Numbered from the stretch's first letter, positions 51,001 to 63,089 are shown. The stretch: DNA of 64,000 nucleotides from Cruorifilaria tuberocauda (GCA_013365365.1 JABVXU010000159.1:47457-111456); one strand, 5' to 3'. Numbers and translations are program-made. Notes: generated by a model from the letters alone, not told the origin.

Positions 51001-52998
51001 TTTAAAACATTTATCACTTCTAATCAAGAATTAAATTTCCACTGTAATAATAACGTGAATTGCGTTACTAAGGTAAAAAGTTGAAAACAGATTTTCCGGC
51101 AGAATGATATTTTAATGATCTGTTAAAAAGTACAGAAATATTATAAACAACAATTTACCTTATTTTATGTTTTTCTAGTGAATATTTTATTACTTATTTC
51201 TATCTGATATAAGCATCTTTTCTCAATTATTTACCTTAACTTATTGTCATATTAATATGCTAGTAATCAATAACTAGTAAATAATATACTAAATAGTAAC
51301 TAATATACTTTTACCATACAGCCATTACTGTCGACAAGTGGTAGTAGCATTGTTGCTGGAAATGTGGTACGACATCAACAGTATCATGTATCTGATACAG
51401 GTACGAGAATGAGTGAAAGTCGGAATTCGATGGATTTATCCACTTCATCTCAATCTTCTTCAATGGGTGAGTTATCACTGATAAGCGGTAACAGTTACTT
51501 ATAGTCTGATAAGCGGCAACTGTTATTTATACTTTATATACTTTGCATAATTGTGTTGTGGAAAAGTCATGAAATTTTGGACTTGAGGTGGAGATATGAC
51601 AACTAGATATCTCCAGTTACCTATACAGTTCTGATATATAACTAGATATCATAACTGTATAAGTAACTAGAGATATCTAGATAACTTGATAATTAGATAT
51701 CGAAATACAAATGCATGATTATCAAGTTAGCATAATCGTCGGATACATGGACAGTTCTTAACATCGTATTCTTCAGAATCTCATAGTTCTGTTACATTTA
51801 TGAAATTAAAAAAAGGTTCTTTTTTCTTTACTAGGCCTTTTTTTGTTGTAATTCATCTACTAGGCTTTCTTTTTTGTAATTTATCTATATTAGATATTAG
51901 GCTTTATCAGAACTACATAGTGATCCAGATATCATTTAATACCAGATAATATGTATGATAAGAGTAATCAGGAGAAAAGTGGTTGACAAAGATTCACCTT
52001 GCTAATCAACTTTTCTAATTTATCAGCATTTAATTGACCCACTAATATACTAGTTGATGATTTAATAGATTAATTAATTGATTATTTGTTTTTATTAATT
52101 TATAATTCAACCGAAAATTTACAATTTTATTGATTTTGTCTATTAGGCCTCTAGTGATTTTTGAAACAATAGAAGTAATTATAACGAAAAAAAAACCTAA
52201 AATAGTTGCAATTAACTTCTCTAATTGATTTGCAAATTTCGTGATAATATAAGTTATAGTACTTTTTAAAGTATCTTTTATTTTTGAGTAATGCAAAAAA
52301 AGAATTTTTGTTCCTTTTTGTTGGGAAAAACAAGTCTATATCAATTTCCGATCCTATTTTCTAGATAAACGAATATTTTTCAACTAACCTTTCATTGATA
52401 GGTGCAAATGACCTTTGACCCTGGTTAGTCTTTTGCTATTTTTCGTTTCATTCGTATGTTTGGATGATGTATGCAGTTCGCTTTCATTCTTTTTTCGGTG
52501 AAAAATTTATTTTATTGATGATAATAATGCGATCATTTCAACCGTATCGTAATTAAGCACAGAGAAATAATTTTACATAAACATTTTTTTCCGGAAATTC
52601 GAATCCGAAAATCCGATCCGAAAATAATAATTTTGTAACATAAATAAATATGTAAGAAATGAATAAAAATATCTTTCATTTCTTTTCTTTCCGACAAAGG
52701 TAATATCTTAGGATTATAAATTATCCAATTGATTATTCCGATTAGTAGCTTTAATCAACAAACAGGTGATTTTTTCCGGTTTATTATTTCAGGTTATTCC
52801 AATTTAGTTTTTAAATGGTCTAATTGATTCATGCAAACTGAACCTATTAAATTCAATTTTCAGCTCGTCCAACATCTCTTAATCTGAAACCGCTATGTTC
52901 TGCCAAACGTATGTGGTACTTGTTGTGAAGTTGTTTTGTTTGTAACTTTAATTCTCGTATTTAAGATGCCATTGCAAATTAGAATTCTTTGAGAGAAG

Positions 52999-53036
<38 letters not shown>

Positions 53037-56000
53037 CAGTGAGAGAGGAAATTAGCATTAGCATACACTTACGTGAATAGAAAAAATTCATGGTTATATT
53101 AATTAACATTTTTTGAAATTAGCTAACATAAAAGCACACAATAATAAATCATCAATAACAAATAAGTAGCAGTGGCTTTTAACCTAATTATGCACGCTTA
53201 TTGTTTTAATTAACATGTTGGAATTTTTAATTGTGAATTAGTAGTACCATTGCTTGTGTAGTTTTGCTATCGTTTTGCTCTTCTTGTTTTTGCACCCTTA
53301 CAATAAGCATAGAAATTACTGTCTTTACTTACTTATGTTTAATTAACCTAAAATATTACTCATTCAGTCTTATAAAATAAATTAAAAAAAAATAAAGTTT
53401 TACTAATCAAATTTCATTCATTATTGTAATTATCAAATTAGCAATTAATAAATAATATTAATTAGCAATTAATTGTTTTCAAGCTTATGCATGTTATCCA
53501 CTAAAATTAAATTTTCTTCTTGTCAAATATTCCTCAACTAACAGCCTTTTGTATTTTGTCTAATAATTTCTCCCTTAAAAAAAGTTATCATCATATTATC
53601 ATTGGCATGCATTCATGCAATAAATTAATTTCAATTGATTAACCTTTTTTTATCGCATGTTTAAAACCTTTTTATACAGTATTTTATACAGTATTTATAC
53701 AGCATTTATTTTATACAGTATTATATATGCATACAGTATTGTTGATAATGATTGAAAATTCAAAAATAATAGAGAAAAAATAAGACTTTTTTTAAAAAAA
53801 ACTCAATTAAGAAATCAATTTGACAGTAAACATCCAAAATAACTCTATCATTAATTAAATTTCACAAATAATTTAACTTTCACATAATTCACAAATAAAC
53901 AAAATTTCTTGATCATCATCACAAATACAAACAATTTACTTGACATCGATTATCAGTTAATTTCAGGAATACCATCACTATCACCGGAAATATCACAGTT
54001 TTTTGGTATTCTTTAAATTTAATTTAAATGCTGCTTCATTACTCGCTATCATGGCTTCATCAAATATCTGTCCATCGATTTCTTTCTCTTTTTTTTTTTT
54101 TTGCAAAACTTTTTTGAGATATCACAGTTGCACAGATATTGTGATAACTCAAAGAATGGCTTCTTTAGCATTCTTCGTTTAGCTTCCCCTTTGCTAAAAA
54201 AAATAGCTGAAATTTGTGAAATATCGATTGAAGCACACCTATACTATCCTGTAATTAAACTAATTAACACCATTATCCGTATTTGTGAAAGCTATCCGTT
54301 TGTTGTACATTCTTCCTGTAATTTCCCGCATTTTCATTTTTTGTATATATGATTAAAAAAGTAATGATTGAATATTTGACTTTTTGCAACTTTTCAGTGA
54401 CTAGCCTAATTAATCCGATCATGGGATTATCAAAATTATCAGGAATTGATGAGGAACAACAATGTCTCATGGTATGTGTAAAGTTTATTTTGAATATCTT
54501 TGCTATTTACTTATTCTTTGATTGATAACAAATTTTCTTAAATCATATTTTTCTAACTTTTTAAAATTCTTGATTTTTCGTAATATCGTTTGATAAACAA
54601 ATGATCTATTATTATTTACTTCATTTTGATTATATAATATTTAAATTTGATATAATTTTCCGCCTTACTCAAACTTTTTTAGTTTATTTATTACTAATCC
54701 TGTATTATTTAATTATATTAATTATTGATTATTTTTAATTAGTGTTTATTTAATTATTCTATCTACTACTATTTACTCGTATTATCTAATAAATTGAGTA
54801 AGGTATTGAGTAAGAATTATATTACCTAATTGTCTAATTTTACAGAATATGAGTAAATCTTCAACAATACCTGAAACAATGCATGCTTCATTTACGAATA
54901 AGTATGATCTAGGAATGGTAAAAACTTGATTCTCATTAATTAATGCAGAATACAATTAAATTTGAATTGTAGATGTTATCTTTTGAAGTATAATTAATAA
55001 TGTAAATTCGTTGTTTATTTATCTTTTCGTATTTCTGATAAATTTACATAATCATGATTGCAAGATTAAAACTTTTTTAGGATAAACAAGATAAGAACAA
55101 CGGAAGTCAATTTAAACTTGAGTATCATCATATTATCTCTATATTGTTTTAAATAAACACTTTCTTTAATTTTAAGGAAAATTTTAATTTAATATTTAAT
55201 TTTATGATTTTTTAAATTTAAGCAACATCATCTTCATGAGACGATCAATGCAACAAGCGTTGATGGCAACGGAAATACGCCGTTGTTATCGGTAACGTCG
55301 ATCGATGAACAATCATTTACTTCCGTAGACAGTTTACCGAACATCGAACTTCACTCGTTATCCACGTGTGGCACGACGTGTTCCTCAACATCCGATAGTG
55401 GCTGTATGATGGAAAGTGGTAGTTCAACGGCTACTGTTGATGATGAGCAAACGGTTTCTATCTTCAGTATTTAAATTTTATTTTTTTCATCTTCAATGTT
55501 TATACGTTTACTTACGTAAGTTTCAAAAGTGATGAGAATAATACGTAAGTAATTTTCAGGGTATGGGCTTTGCTTCTAAATTACTTTTAACCTTAAGAAT
55601 GTGTCTTAAGAATTATATGTCACTTAATAGTTAAGTTTAAATCCTCCTAAATGCGATTATATCTCATCATAATTATAAAGTTATTTAATAGGTTAAGTTT
55701 AAATATTACTTATTTCCTCTATGAATAGTAACGTTAAAGCAGTTAGTTATTGTTATTGAAATTTTATAGATACTTAAAAGTATGGATGATATTGGTAATA
55801 TCCATAACAACAATAATAACAACAATAACAACAACAGCAACAGCAGCAACAATAACAATAATAGTTACAGCAGTTCAACAAATAAGAATTTACTCGAATA
55901 TACGAGAACTGGTAAAGTTCACTTTTTTCTAAATAAATTAGATTTTCTAATTAGATAATTACTGTAAAAAATTAGATAATTACTGTATTTGATGATGATA

Positions 56001-56568
56001 ATCGTACTGTAGATTTCGGTGGTGAAATTTTCTCAGCATATTTGTAGAAATAATTTTTTCCTTATAGGTTAGTTACAAGATTAGCAATACTACGATAGAT
56101 TCGGTATTTTACAGTATTTTACCAAAATTTGTTTAATAATAAGATGAAAATATCTACATGATATTTTTCTAATCTAACTTGATAACTATTATCATTATTT
56201 TTCAGGCTAAAGTTCACTTTTTTCTAAATAAATTAAATTTTTTAATTAGATAATTACTGTATTTGATGATGATAATCATACTGTAGGTTTCGGTGATGAA
56301 ATTTTCTCAGCATAAAATATTTGTTTCATTTACCTATCATTACTTGATTTTTTAAGTTTATTTATTTGTTGAAATAATTTTTTCCTTATAGGTTAGTTAC
56401 AAGATTAGCAATACTACGATAGATTCGGTATTTTACAGTACTTTACCAAAAGTTGTTTAATAATTAATAAGATGAAAATATCTATATGATATTTTTCTAA
56501 TCTAACTTGATAACTATTATCATGATTTTTCAGGCTTAGCAGTTGATCTCAATATTTTGCAACTTTAG
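36023..56568 (+). CDS. klp-4: Kinesin-3 motor protein, KIF13 / KLP-4 type
   Basis: A plus-end-directed microtubule motor; KIF13 proteins carry membrane cargo, and C. elegans KLP-4 moves the glutamate receptor GLR-1. Exons: 36023-36086, 36956-37028, 37741-37811, 38334-38426, 38595-38775, 39164-39251, 39473-39607, 39789-39901, 40062-40169, 40517-40615, 40754-40889, 41016-41120, 41355-41489, 41683-41855, 42418-42598, 42915-42992, 43415-43485, 43638-43781, 43853-44030, 44170-44312, 45192-45306, 45512-45607, 45684-45839, 45929-46108, 46332-46500, 46714-46850, 47156-47265, 47436-47556, 47710-47855, 48131-48186, 48352-48482, 48554-48649, 48765-48884, 49484-49537, 49789-49886, 50252-50365, 50765-50861, 51322-51466, 52864-52908, 53967-54005, 54398-54471, 54846-54917, 55223-55453, 55770-55911, 56534-56568. 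All phases agree, giving 1715 residues. Motor domain about 1-350: P-loop GQTGSGKS 98-105, switch I NTESSRSH 211-218, switch II DLAGSE 248-253. FHA domain about 440-560 ([17 protein letters not shown]). KIF13-type stalk about 850-1200 ([32 protein letters not shown]). The tail is Ser/Asn-rich with no CAP-Gly seen, so closer to KIF13A in that respect. The motor and stalk are certain; the last two exons are less so. Confidence 0.93.
36190..36450. repeat. 126-bp tandem duplication in kinesin intron 1
   Basis: Two copies start near 36191 and 36317 and share AAATTCATTTATGTTTAATT and the phrase AATATATCGGAATTGATTTA, with scattered differences. The duplication lies wholly within the first intron. Confidence 0.8.
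37014..37150 (+). repeat. 38-bp repeat, four copies, spanning the exon 2 donor
   Basis: Copies start at 37014, 37052, 37090 and 37128 with an exact 38-bp period. The first copy contains the end of kinesin exon 2 and its GTAAGT donor at 37029. Copy 2 has GCAAGT, copy 3 again GTAAGT, and copy 4 has lost the site by a short deletion. The intron therefore begins with duplicates of its own 5' splice site. Confidence 0.9.
42993..43414 (+). other. GC-AG intron of the kinesin gene
   Basis: The exon ends CATGAG and the next base pair is GC (GCTTGT). The acceptor TTTTCTAG at 43413-43414 is fixed by an in-frame TAG just before the next exon. No in-phase GT donor lies nearby downstream. Joining at GC gives ...[15 protein letters not shown], which keeps the coiled coil that follows the FHA domain in KIF13 proteins. 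Confidence 0.75.
50649..50666. repeat. Perfect 18-bp palindrome
   Basis: TATACCAATATTGGTATA is its own reverse complement. It lies in a kinesin intron amid related GGTATAG-type short repeats (about 50620-50735). Confidence 0.85.
51603..51680. repeat. 28-bp inverted repeat in a kinesin intron
   Basis: The arms at 51603-51630 and 51653-51680 are complementary over 28 bases with two differences, separated by 22 bases. Both differences are C opposite A on the plus strand, so RNA made from the minus strand would pair them as G-U. It may be a small foldback element or a hairpin RNA precursor; no target-site duplication is obvious. Confidence 0.8.
53002..53033. repeat. (GA)n microsatellite
   Basis: An uninterrupted GA run of about 32 bases inside a kinesin intron. 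Confidence 0.95.
55081..55157 (+). CDS. Possible alternative last exon of the kinesin gene
   Basis: After a strong acceptor (ACTTTTTTAG) the sequence is open for 23 codons in the phase left by exon 42 ([17 protein letters not shown]...) and ends in TAA at 55150-55152. AATAAA overlaps it at 55152-55157. Use of this exon with intronic polyadenylation would give a kinesin shortened by about 112 residues. A related sequence at 57954-57999 shows that part of this exon belongs to a dispersed repeat, which weakens the case. Confidence 0.25.
55912..56533 (+). repeat. Tandemly duplicated last kinesin intron
   Basis: The intron after exon 44 is present twice: about 55911-56205 and 56206-56533. Both copies carry GTTAGTTACAAGATTAGCAA and AACTTGATAACTATTATCAT and both end in TTTTTCAGGCT. 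The first copy's acceptor (56204-56205) would join exon 44 to an immediate stop codon; the second (56532-56533) leads to ten more residues and a stop at 56566-56568. Confidence 0.85.
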
Positions 56569-58144
56569 TATGCAATTTTGTGATAATGTGAATGTGAGAA
56601 GTATGTATAGCATCTCTTCCGATTGTTCAAACAGATCGATCTCTATTATTTGTTTATTCAAATTTTATTTTCATAACATTAAAAATGTATGCGTCAAAAA
56701 GTTTAATTTAATTTCAAAATTTAATTATTGATTTTCTAATGTGAAATAAAAAGTATTAAAATTGTTACAAATTAAAATAATTAAAATTTGTCCAGTTTTT
56801 AAATTTTATTTTATTACTTATAAGTCATCAGTTATGCAACGATATTAATTGAAATTAATCAAAATTACAAATAAAAAAAATTAATGGCTTTCAAATTTCA
56901 AAACTTTCAATAACTATTCATTTTATTATAACTTAAGGATAAGTAATTGAGAAATTCTATTCATTAACTTTCCTGAATTCAAATTAATAACTTATTTAAA
57001 TACTATGTTTGAGAAATCGTTTCAATTCATTTTCTTCGTGAAATAATTTTATAAATTCATTTTCAATTCTTTGTTTTGCTTTTTGTTTAGGAATTAAATT
57101 AACCTAAAAATACTTAAATCTTTGATGAATTTGATAAGAGCTAACAGTACCATATAGTCGTATAAATCTTTCTAATCTTTTATAAAATTTGTAATAAGCT
57201 TTATCCTGTATCATCGTTGATATCCTTTATAGCTTTTCAAATATTTTTCATAAAAATTCATTTATTCATTTGAAATGAACTTTTGATGAAAATAATTTGA
57301 ATTTGAGTACCATTTAAAATACAATGAAACTCTTTTCAATTCTTCTTAAGTATTTGAACATTTGATATCACGTTATGTTTTATTGTTCATAGACGTAAAT
57401 TTTTTTTCGAAGATCGTAGGATCGTATTTCACGTAAAACATTTATCATATTTATCATTGATATAATGTGATAAAGTTATTATTATTATCATAGTTATCAC
57501 TGATATAATGTGACAAAGTTACTATTATTATTACTATTCAATGGCAAAATAATTTGAGAACAAAAAAAGAAGAAATGAATTCATTGTATACATAAGACAA
57601 TTGTAATATACCTGGAGAATGATGAATTTTCTGGATGAAAAAATGAGCAAATAATTAATTAATTAATTAAATAATTAAGCATGAAAAGTTAAGGTTTTAA
57701 GATTTTCTTTTAAAAAAATTTGGTGCAATTTTAATTAAATTAAATAGTAATTGAAATATGTATATCAAGTAGTTAAATAGTTATTTGAATATTTAACCTA
57801 AATATTTCAAAGCATAATTTCAGGAAAAATTGAGCGAAGTTTAAAATATTACAATCAATCAATGAATTTAGTCATATGGAAATATTTGAAACATAGCTGT
57901 GATCTTCAAAATAGATGAAAAAAATTATTCAAGCATAGGTAAAATATAAATTAGATAAACAAGATCGGAAGTCAATTTAAACTTGAGTACCATTTAAAAA
58001 TGTCTATTCAATTCGTAGATAGGCAGAATTAATTCAATAATACCGAAATCCGGTATCACTTCCGGTTCAAGTAAAAAGTCACTTTGCTGTAGCGCACGTT
58101 TGATTTAATTCAGGATAAATTTCTTCTGAAGAGAAATCTCAGAT
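56569..58144. other. Convergent intergenic region
   Basis: Lies between the kinesin stop and the stop of the minus-strand beta-subunit gene, so it holds both 3' UTRs. AATAAA at 56745-56750 serves the kinesin gene. It also contains copies of dispersed repeats at 57650-57715 and 57954-57999. No other gene is seen. Confidence 0.6.
56745..56750 (+). terminator. Poly(A) signal for the kinesin gene
   Basis: AATAAA about 180 bases after the stop codon at 56566-56568, in AT-rich 3' sequence. Confidence 0.6.
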
Positions 58145-61100
58145 TCATGAAAATTTTGGAACGAAATCAAATGAAACAGCTGTTTGTCCATTAAAACTTT
58201 GAATATTATCAAACTGATATCCGGCTACGTTATCTTTTATTCGACAATCCATCGTAAATGGACCTAAATTATCGTTTCCATTTCGTTCCAACGAATTCCG
58301 AAATGTCATTTTTGCCATTATCTAAATTATAAACTTTCAAGAAATAGGGAATTCAAATTTTTACACTTACTAAATTTCATATCAGTAAATTATTAATGAT
58401 ACATTTTCTTTCATCCAATCAGTTTCCTCCCCTTCGACGGAAATTTTCATTTATAAAATCTAAAAGATTGATCCGAATGGAAGAAGGTAAGGTACATTTG
58501 TCGATTACGAAATTTATAAAAATGAGAATGAAAGATTTATTAAGCGTATTTGACGTGACCTTCCACGTCCAATCTTGAAAATTTATAGAAGAAATTCGAA
58601 TATTCGAATTTTATATAAATTATAAATATCTTAAATTACTAATATAGTATAAAAAATACCAATGGTGGCAAAGTATAGAGAATATTTCCATCTTTTCCAA
58701 TAATTTCTTTACCATTATCATCGGTGATTTTTTGATTTGGTATTAAATTCATTTGAAATCCACCGTTACGCATCGGTAGTGGTAGCGATGGATAATAGGT
58801 GATGTTGGCGTAGATATTTGAGGAATACTGATATTGCTGAAATATTTCAAAGTGAATCTAAGTAAGTTCCAAAGGGTTGAAAGGATTATTAATATGTTAT
58901 ATTTTTTTTGAACAATTAAATAAAGTTTTAAAAATGTTTTAATTTTCAATGATAATTCAACTGTTATTATTTGAAGTGATAATTTAAGTTAAGTGATAAG
59001 CGAATGGTTTCATTTATCTATCACTGATATAAAATGCAATAAAGGTAAATTTAAATTTTAAGTTTCTATTACTTAAATATTTTATCAAGATGAAATAGTA
59101 TGGAAGAAAAAGTGGTTAACTAACCATACGGCATGAGAATGGCAAATAATTCATTTCATTTCTCATATTTGGCCTCCAATTCAAACGCTGTAATATAAAA
59201 TCATGAATTAGAAAATAGAAGATAGTGATAATGATGATAAGTTATAGTGATTAATATACTATCAATATATTTTGTTTTTGTCTTGCTTTTAATTTGATTG
59301 TTAGTCATTAATGAATTATACGTGAATTTACTTGAAACGTGAAACTTTCACGTGTATTGTTTAGTTTCTCAGTTATGAATGAAAATATTTGAGATAATTG
59401 AAATTTGGCAATATTTGCATTTACATTTACGCCTTTGCTAAAATCTGACACGTGAAAAAAGAAAGTAAGAGTATTGTGCATTTAAATTAATAAGAAATTT
59501 AGGGAACCTGAATGAATGATACTCTCTCTTATCATTTAGCTATATTCATCAAAGAAAAGAAATGAAAATGTAAGAGTAAATGAAAGAGTGAATTTTTTTT
59601 AAGTGTAAATTAAACAAATAAAAATAAACGAAAGAAAATTTCAAATTTCAGATTAATAAAAAATATCAAAAAAAAAAAATTTCATTTAAATCAATTCAAT
59701 GAAAGAAGCAGTTCAATATGATTATTTCAGTATCATAAATTAATTATTATACTATTCTATTAGAAACTTACTAACGTTGTCAAAAATGAATAGCAAGCAT
59801 GGATTTCCGGAATTGAAACCGTAATTTGTTGTTTTGGAACAATCGGAATGAAATTGTTGTTGAATATCAAATGTGCACCAACGTTTCGCATCACTTCGTT
59901 CTTCCATCGTACAAATCTTCAGAAATTTCCTCATCATTTCTCCATCTCTAGCATATTCTGTGAAGATAATTTTAGGTTAGATTAAATTATTTGAAACAAT
60001 CGCAATTAGACAATTTAGGTAATAACTATAATTATCATATAATTAATTAATTAATTAAATAATTAAGCATGAAAAGTTAAGGTTTTAAGATTTTCTTTTT
60101 TTTCTTTTTAATACGTTAAATACAAAATTAATTGAAACAGTTTCGGTAATATATCATAATTATCATAGATAAAATTAATTGAAACAATTATACAATTTAG
60201 GTAATAATTGTAATTATCATATAATTAATTAATTAATTAAATAATTAAGCATGAGAAGTTAAGGTTTTAAGATTTTCTTTTTTTCTTTTTAATACGTTAA
60301 ATACAAAATTAATTGAAATAGTTTCAGTAATATATTATAATTATCATTGATAAAATTAATTGAAACAATTAAATAATTTAGATAATAATTGTAATTATTA
60401 TTGATTAAATGATATATGAATTAGTATATAGCGATATATTAACTTATAGATTTAGGATGCTAATAATTAATCATTGAATAAAATCATAATATATTCTTGA
60501 TTAATCGTAGTAATTTAAATAATTTTAAAATGGCGAAAATTAATTTAAAAGTTCTTTTATTTGATTATACAAATTAGCGTTTTAATTTTGTTTTCTTTTA
60601 AAAGAGTCATAACTTTTAGTTAGCGAATTTACCAATATTAACTTTTAATGATTAAGAAATAGTAAATATAAATAAAAAATCACGAATGTTATTGCGTTAT
60701 CGGTTTACTTGCATTTTTTACTTGTTTACTTTAATTATTTACTTGCAAGGTAATCGTCTATTTCTTTCACGTATTCCGCATTTGCCGTTTCATTTTGTAC
60801 GTTAAAATAAAAGACATTAAGTGATCGTTTCCGAATATTCGGTATCATCATAAGTCCTAAAAAATAAATATGTCATGGCAAAGTTCAAAGTTCACTTTAA
60901 TCCATAGCTTACAAAATGATTTCAAAATTATCATATCACAGTAGAACGACAATTAAATTTATCGAATTAAAAGAAACAAATTAATTTAATTAAACTTCTT
61001 GCCATGACGTGATTTTTCCTGATGTGCGATAACATCAAAAATAACTCTACCAAAACCCGAAAATAATGAGACCAAAAGAATTAACATGATAAAAACCATC

Positions 61101-61447
61101 GATAGAAAAAGACCTAAAAATTATAAAGTTCATAAAAAAGTCACTTGTAAAATTTGTAAAAAAAGGAAAACTCCCAACAGTACTTTTATATTTCCGGAAT
61201 TCCGGAAAATGTTATGCTTTATGCAGATTTATAATGACTATTAGATGATTCTTAAGAAAAGAATAAACATGAAACATTGCATACCTATGCAGAATCGTTG
61301 TTGTCGTTGTGAGTAACGTGTTTGTGGAAAGATATTCTGCCAGGTGATATCATCCATGAAGATATGATCAATGTTATCATTATGAAAAGTTATTAGAGCT
61401 GTATCATCGATTTGTTCCGAATTGTAAACACCTGTTTGATCAATCAT
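58145..61447 (-). CDS. Na,K-ATPase-type beta subunit, 7 exons, 326 residues
   Basis: The beta subunit is a single-pass type II glycoprotein that brings the P-type ATPase alpha subunit to the plasma membrane. Exons: 61447-61285, 61113-61009, 60856-60743, 59957-59776, 59187-59125, 58836-58660, 58321-58145; phases agree and give 326 residues, the usual length being about 300-320. The cytosolic part is residues 1-54, the membrane segment about 56-75 (LFLSMVFIMLILLVSLFSGF), then an ectodomain with the family's hallmarks: LMMIPN after the membrane; CTFD; C-S-(x)4-YGFNSGNPCL, matching the family's YGY..G.PC; RLNWRP; NITYYP; and TLPPL near the C-terminus. All six disulfide cysteines are present (143/155, 167/181, 207/294). 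N-glycosylation sites include N220-I-T. A TTTTTAG acceptor 34 bases before the ATG could be a trans-splice site. The exon 2 donor is uncertain: GTCATG (used here) or GTAGAG at 61050 are both in phase. It corresponds to the nkb genes of C. elegans, but which paralogue is unclear. The N-terminus is unusually acidic and long. Confidence 0.88.
59990..60375. repeat. 182-bp tandem duplication in the beta-subunit gene
   Basis: Two near-identical units; GCATGAAAAGTTAAGG-type sequence begins at 60067 and 60249. Each contains an (AATT)n run followed by AAGGTTTTAAGATTTTCTTT. The unit lies in the intron between exons 3 and 4. A third, partial copy is at about 57650-57715 in the intergenic region. Confidence 0.9.
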
Positions 61448-63089
61448 TGTTAATGAATCGGAATTTGATATGCATTCGTATCTAAAAATGATTTATTAGC
61501 TTTGCAGAAAAAAAAATAAAAATAAGGTAGATTCAAAATTTAAATCGTATTTTAAATTCATGTTTTTCAAGCAAAAATAGTCATTATAAATTTGGGCAAA
61601 GTATAACATTTTCCGGAAATCCGGAAATATAAAGATACTATTTGGAGGTTTCCATTTTTTTTAAACTTTGCTTGAAGAGATAGCATATGTGAAAATTTAC
61701 TAAAACATTAGATCATCTAATAAAACTTGTTTTCAGTAGGTATGTAAGCCAGGTTAATCATATGAAAATGACTAATTATACTTAAAATAAATTACTTAAA
61801 ATAAGTTAGCTATTATTTAGAGTTTCCAGAAAATTAATAATCAATATTTGTTTTGCTAATTTACTCAACAATATATCAATCAAGTAATAAAATTTGTTAA
61901 CCTCATTGTAGCCATCGATAAAACAATAAATGTTGAAATTCGTATTTGAACTTTTCATAAGCATTACTCTTTAGAATTGCCACATTTGTTTTCTGAATTA
62001 CAATTCCGGATAATCCATTAATTTTTTAACTTAAGCTCATTACAGTAACGTAGATTTAAAATTTATAAAAATCTATCTACTAAAATACAAAAAGCATGCA
62101 TCGTTTTTGTAAATTAATTCTAAGCTATCAATATAACATGAAATAAGTTAATTAATTAAAATTTAATTTAAATAATTTAAAGAGACAAACAATTGAAAGT
62201 ATCAATCAATGATTTTATTTGAACACATTAATCGATTAGAAATCACTATGAAATATTTGATAGTTTATTTTTAGAAATTTAGAAATCATCAAATGACTGG
62301 AAAAAAAACGGAACAATGGAAAACCTAAAAATCAACCTAAAAATGAGGTCGCTGATAAAAGGTACTGATCAACGATGTCATCGTTCTATCCAAAGGTACA
62401 TGAAAACGGCATTTTCACGGGAAAAATTTTCAAAAACCGGTTCCACCACAAAGGATTGATCACTCGTAACGTTTCTCCGTTAGACAGTTGAACAGGTAGA
62501 CACGTATGAATTTTTGTTTTTACTCAATCTTACAAATAATTTTTCACCAAATATAAGGTAAGAAGAGAAAAATAATAGTTAATTAATTAGAATGGATCAA
62601 TTATTTGAGACTATTTGAATTGAAATAAAATTTTTAATTAATAATTTTTCATGGATATTAGAGCATTTTTTATCACTGTTTTTTTCCTTATCACTAATAT
62701 TTCTTATCACTGATACAGAGTATAATAATACAGAGTTGTCTTAATTTACCTTAAAGGTGAGACTAAGACTAACAATGAAAGTATAGATTGATAATAATAA
62801 TGTTGAAGAATGAAAGATATATATGATAGGACGAGAAATGAGAAATAAAAATGATTGAGATGGGTGTTGGAAGGAAGAATGAACTGATATAAAGTTTACA
62901 TTCGTTCTTCTTATCCTATCAGCTCTCACTTACCTTTCCACTTTTGGAAATTTCACTGTCAAATAGGTCATGTTTACATTTATCACTCAAAATGGTAGTA
63001 ACTGTAAACAATCAATTCTTCAACAGTAACTCTCACAGTTGTCACTTGAAGTGCATATTTCTGATGATTTTCAAATTTTTCATTTTGTG
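61448..63089. other. Upstream region of the beta-subunit gene
   Basis: AT-rich, with no exon that can be joined to the gene below it. Some hydrophobic open frames occur (about 61915-61960 and 62741-62929), and a less AT-rich patch lies at 62345-62500. The promoter of the minus-strand gene probably lies here. Confidence 0.4.

Noticed and set aside
55283..55474. Separate ORF at the kinesin 3' end
   Set aside because: Most of it is kinesin exon 43. Reading on to the stop at 55474 (adding VSIFSI) is a possible retained-intron ending, but exon 44 fits better.
58749..58949. Minus-strand ORF of 66 codons
   Set aside because: It is in the wrong frame relative to beta-subunit exon 6 (58836-58660), which carries the NITYYP and TLPPL motifs.
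61915..61960. Short hydrophobic exon candidate (FIVLSMATM)
   Set aside because: It is not needed once the ATG at 61447 and the membrane exon at 61009-61113 are used; no start codon context.
62741..62929. Hydrophobic ORF upstream of the beta-subunit gene, considered as its membrane exon
   Set aside because: A better membrane exon exists at 61009-61113, in phase and in the right order, and it gives the expected protein length.
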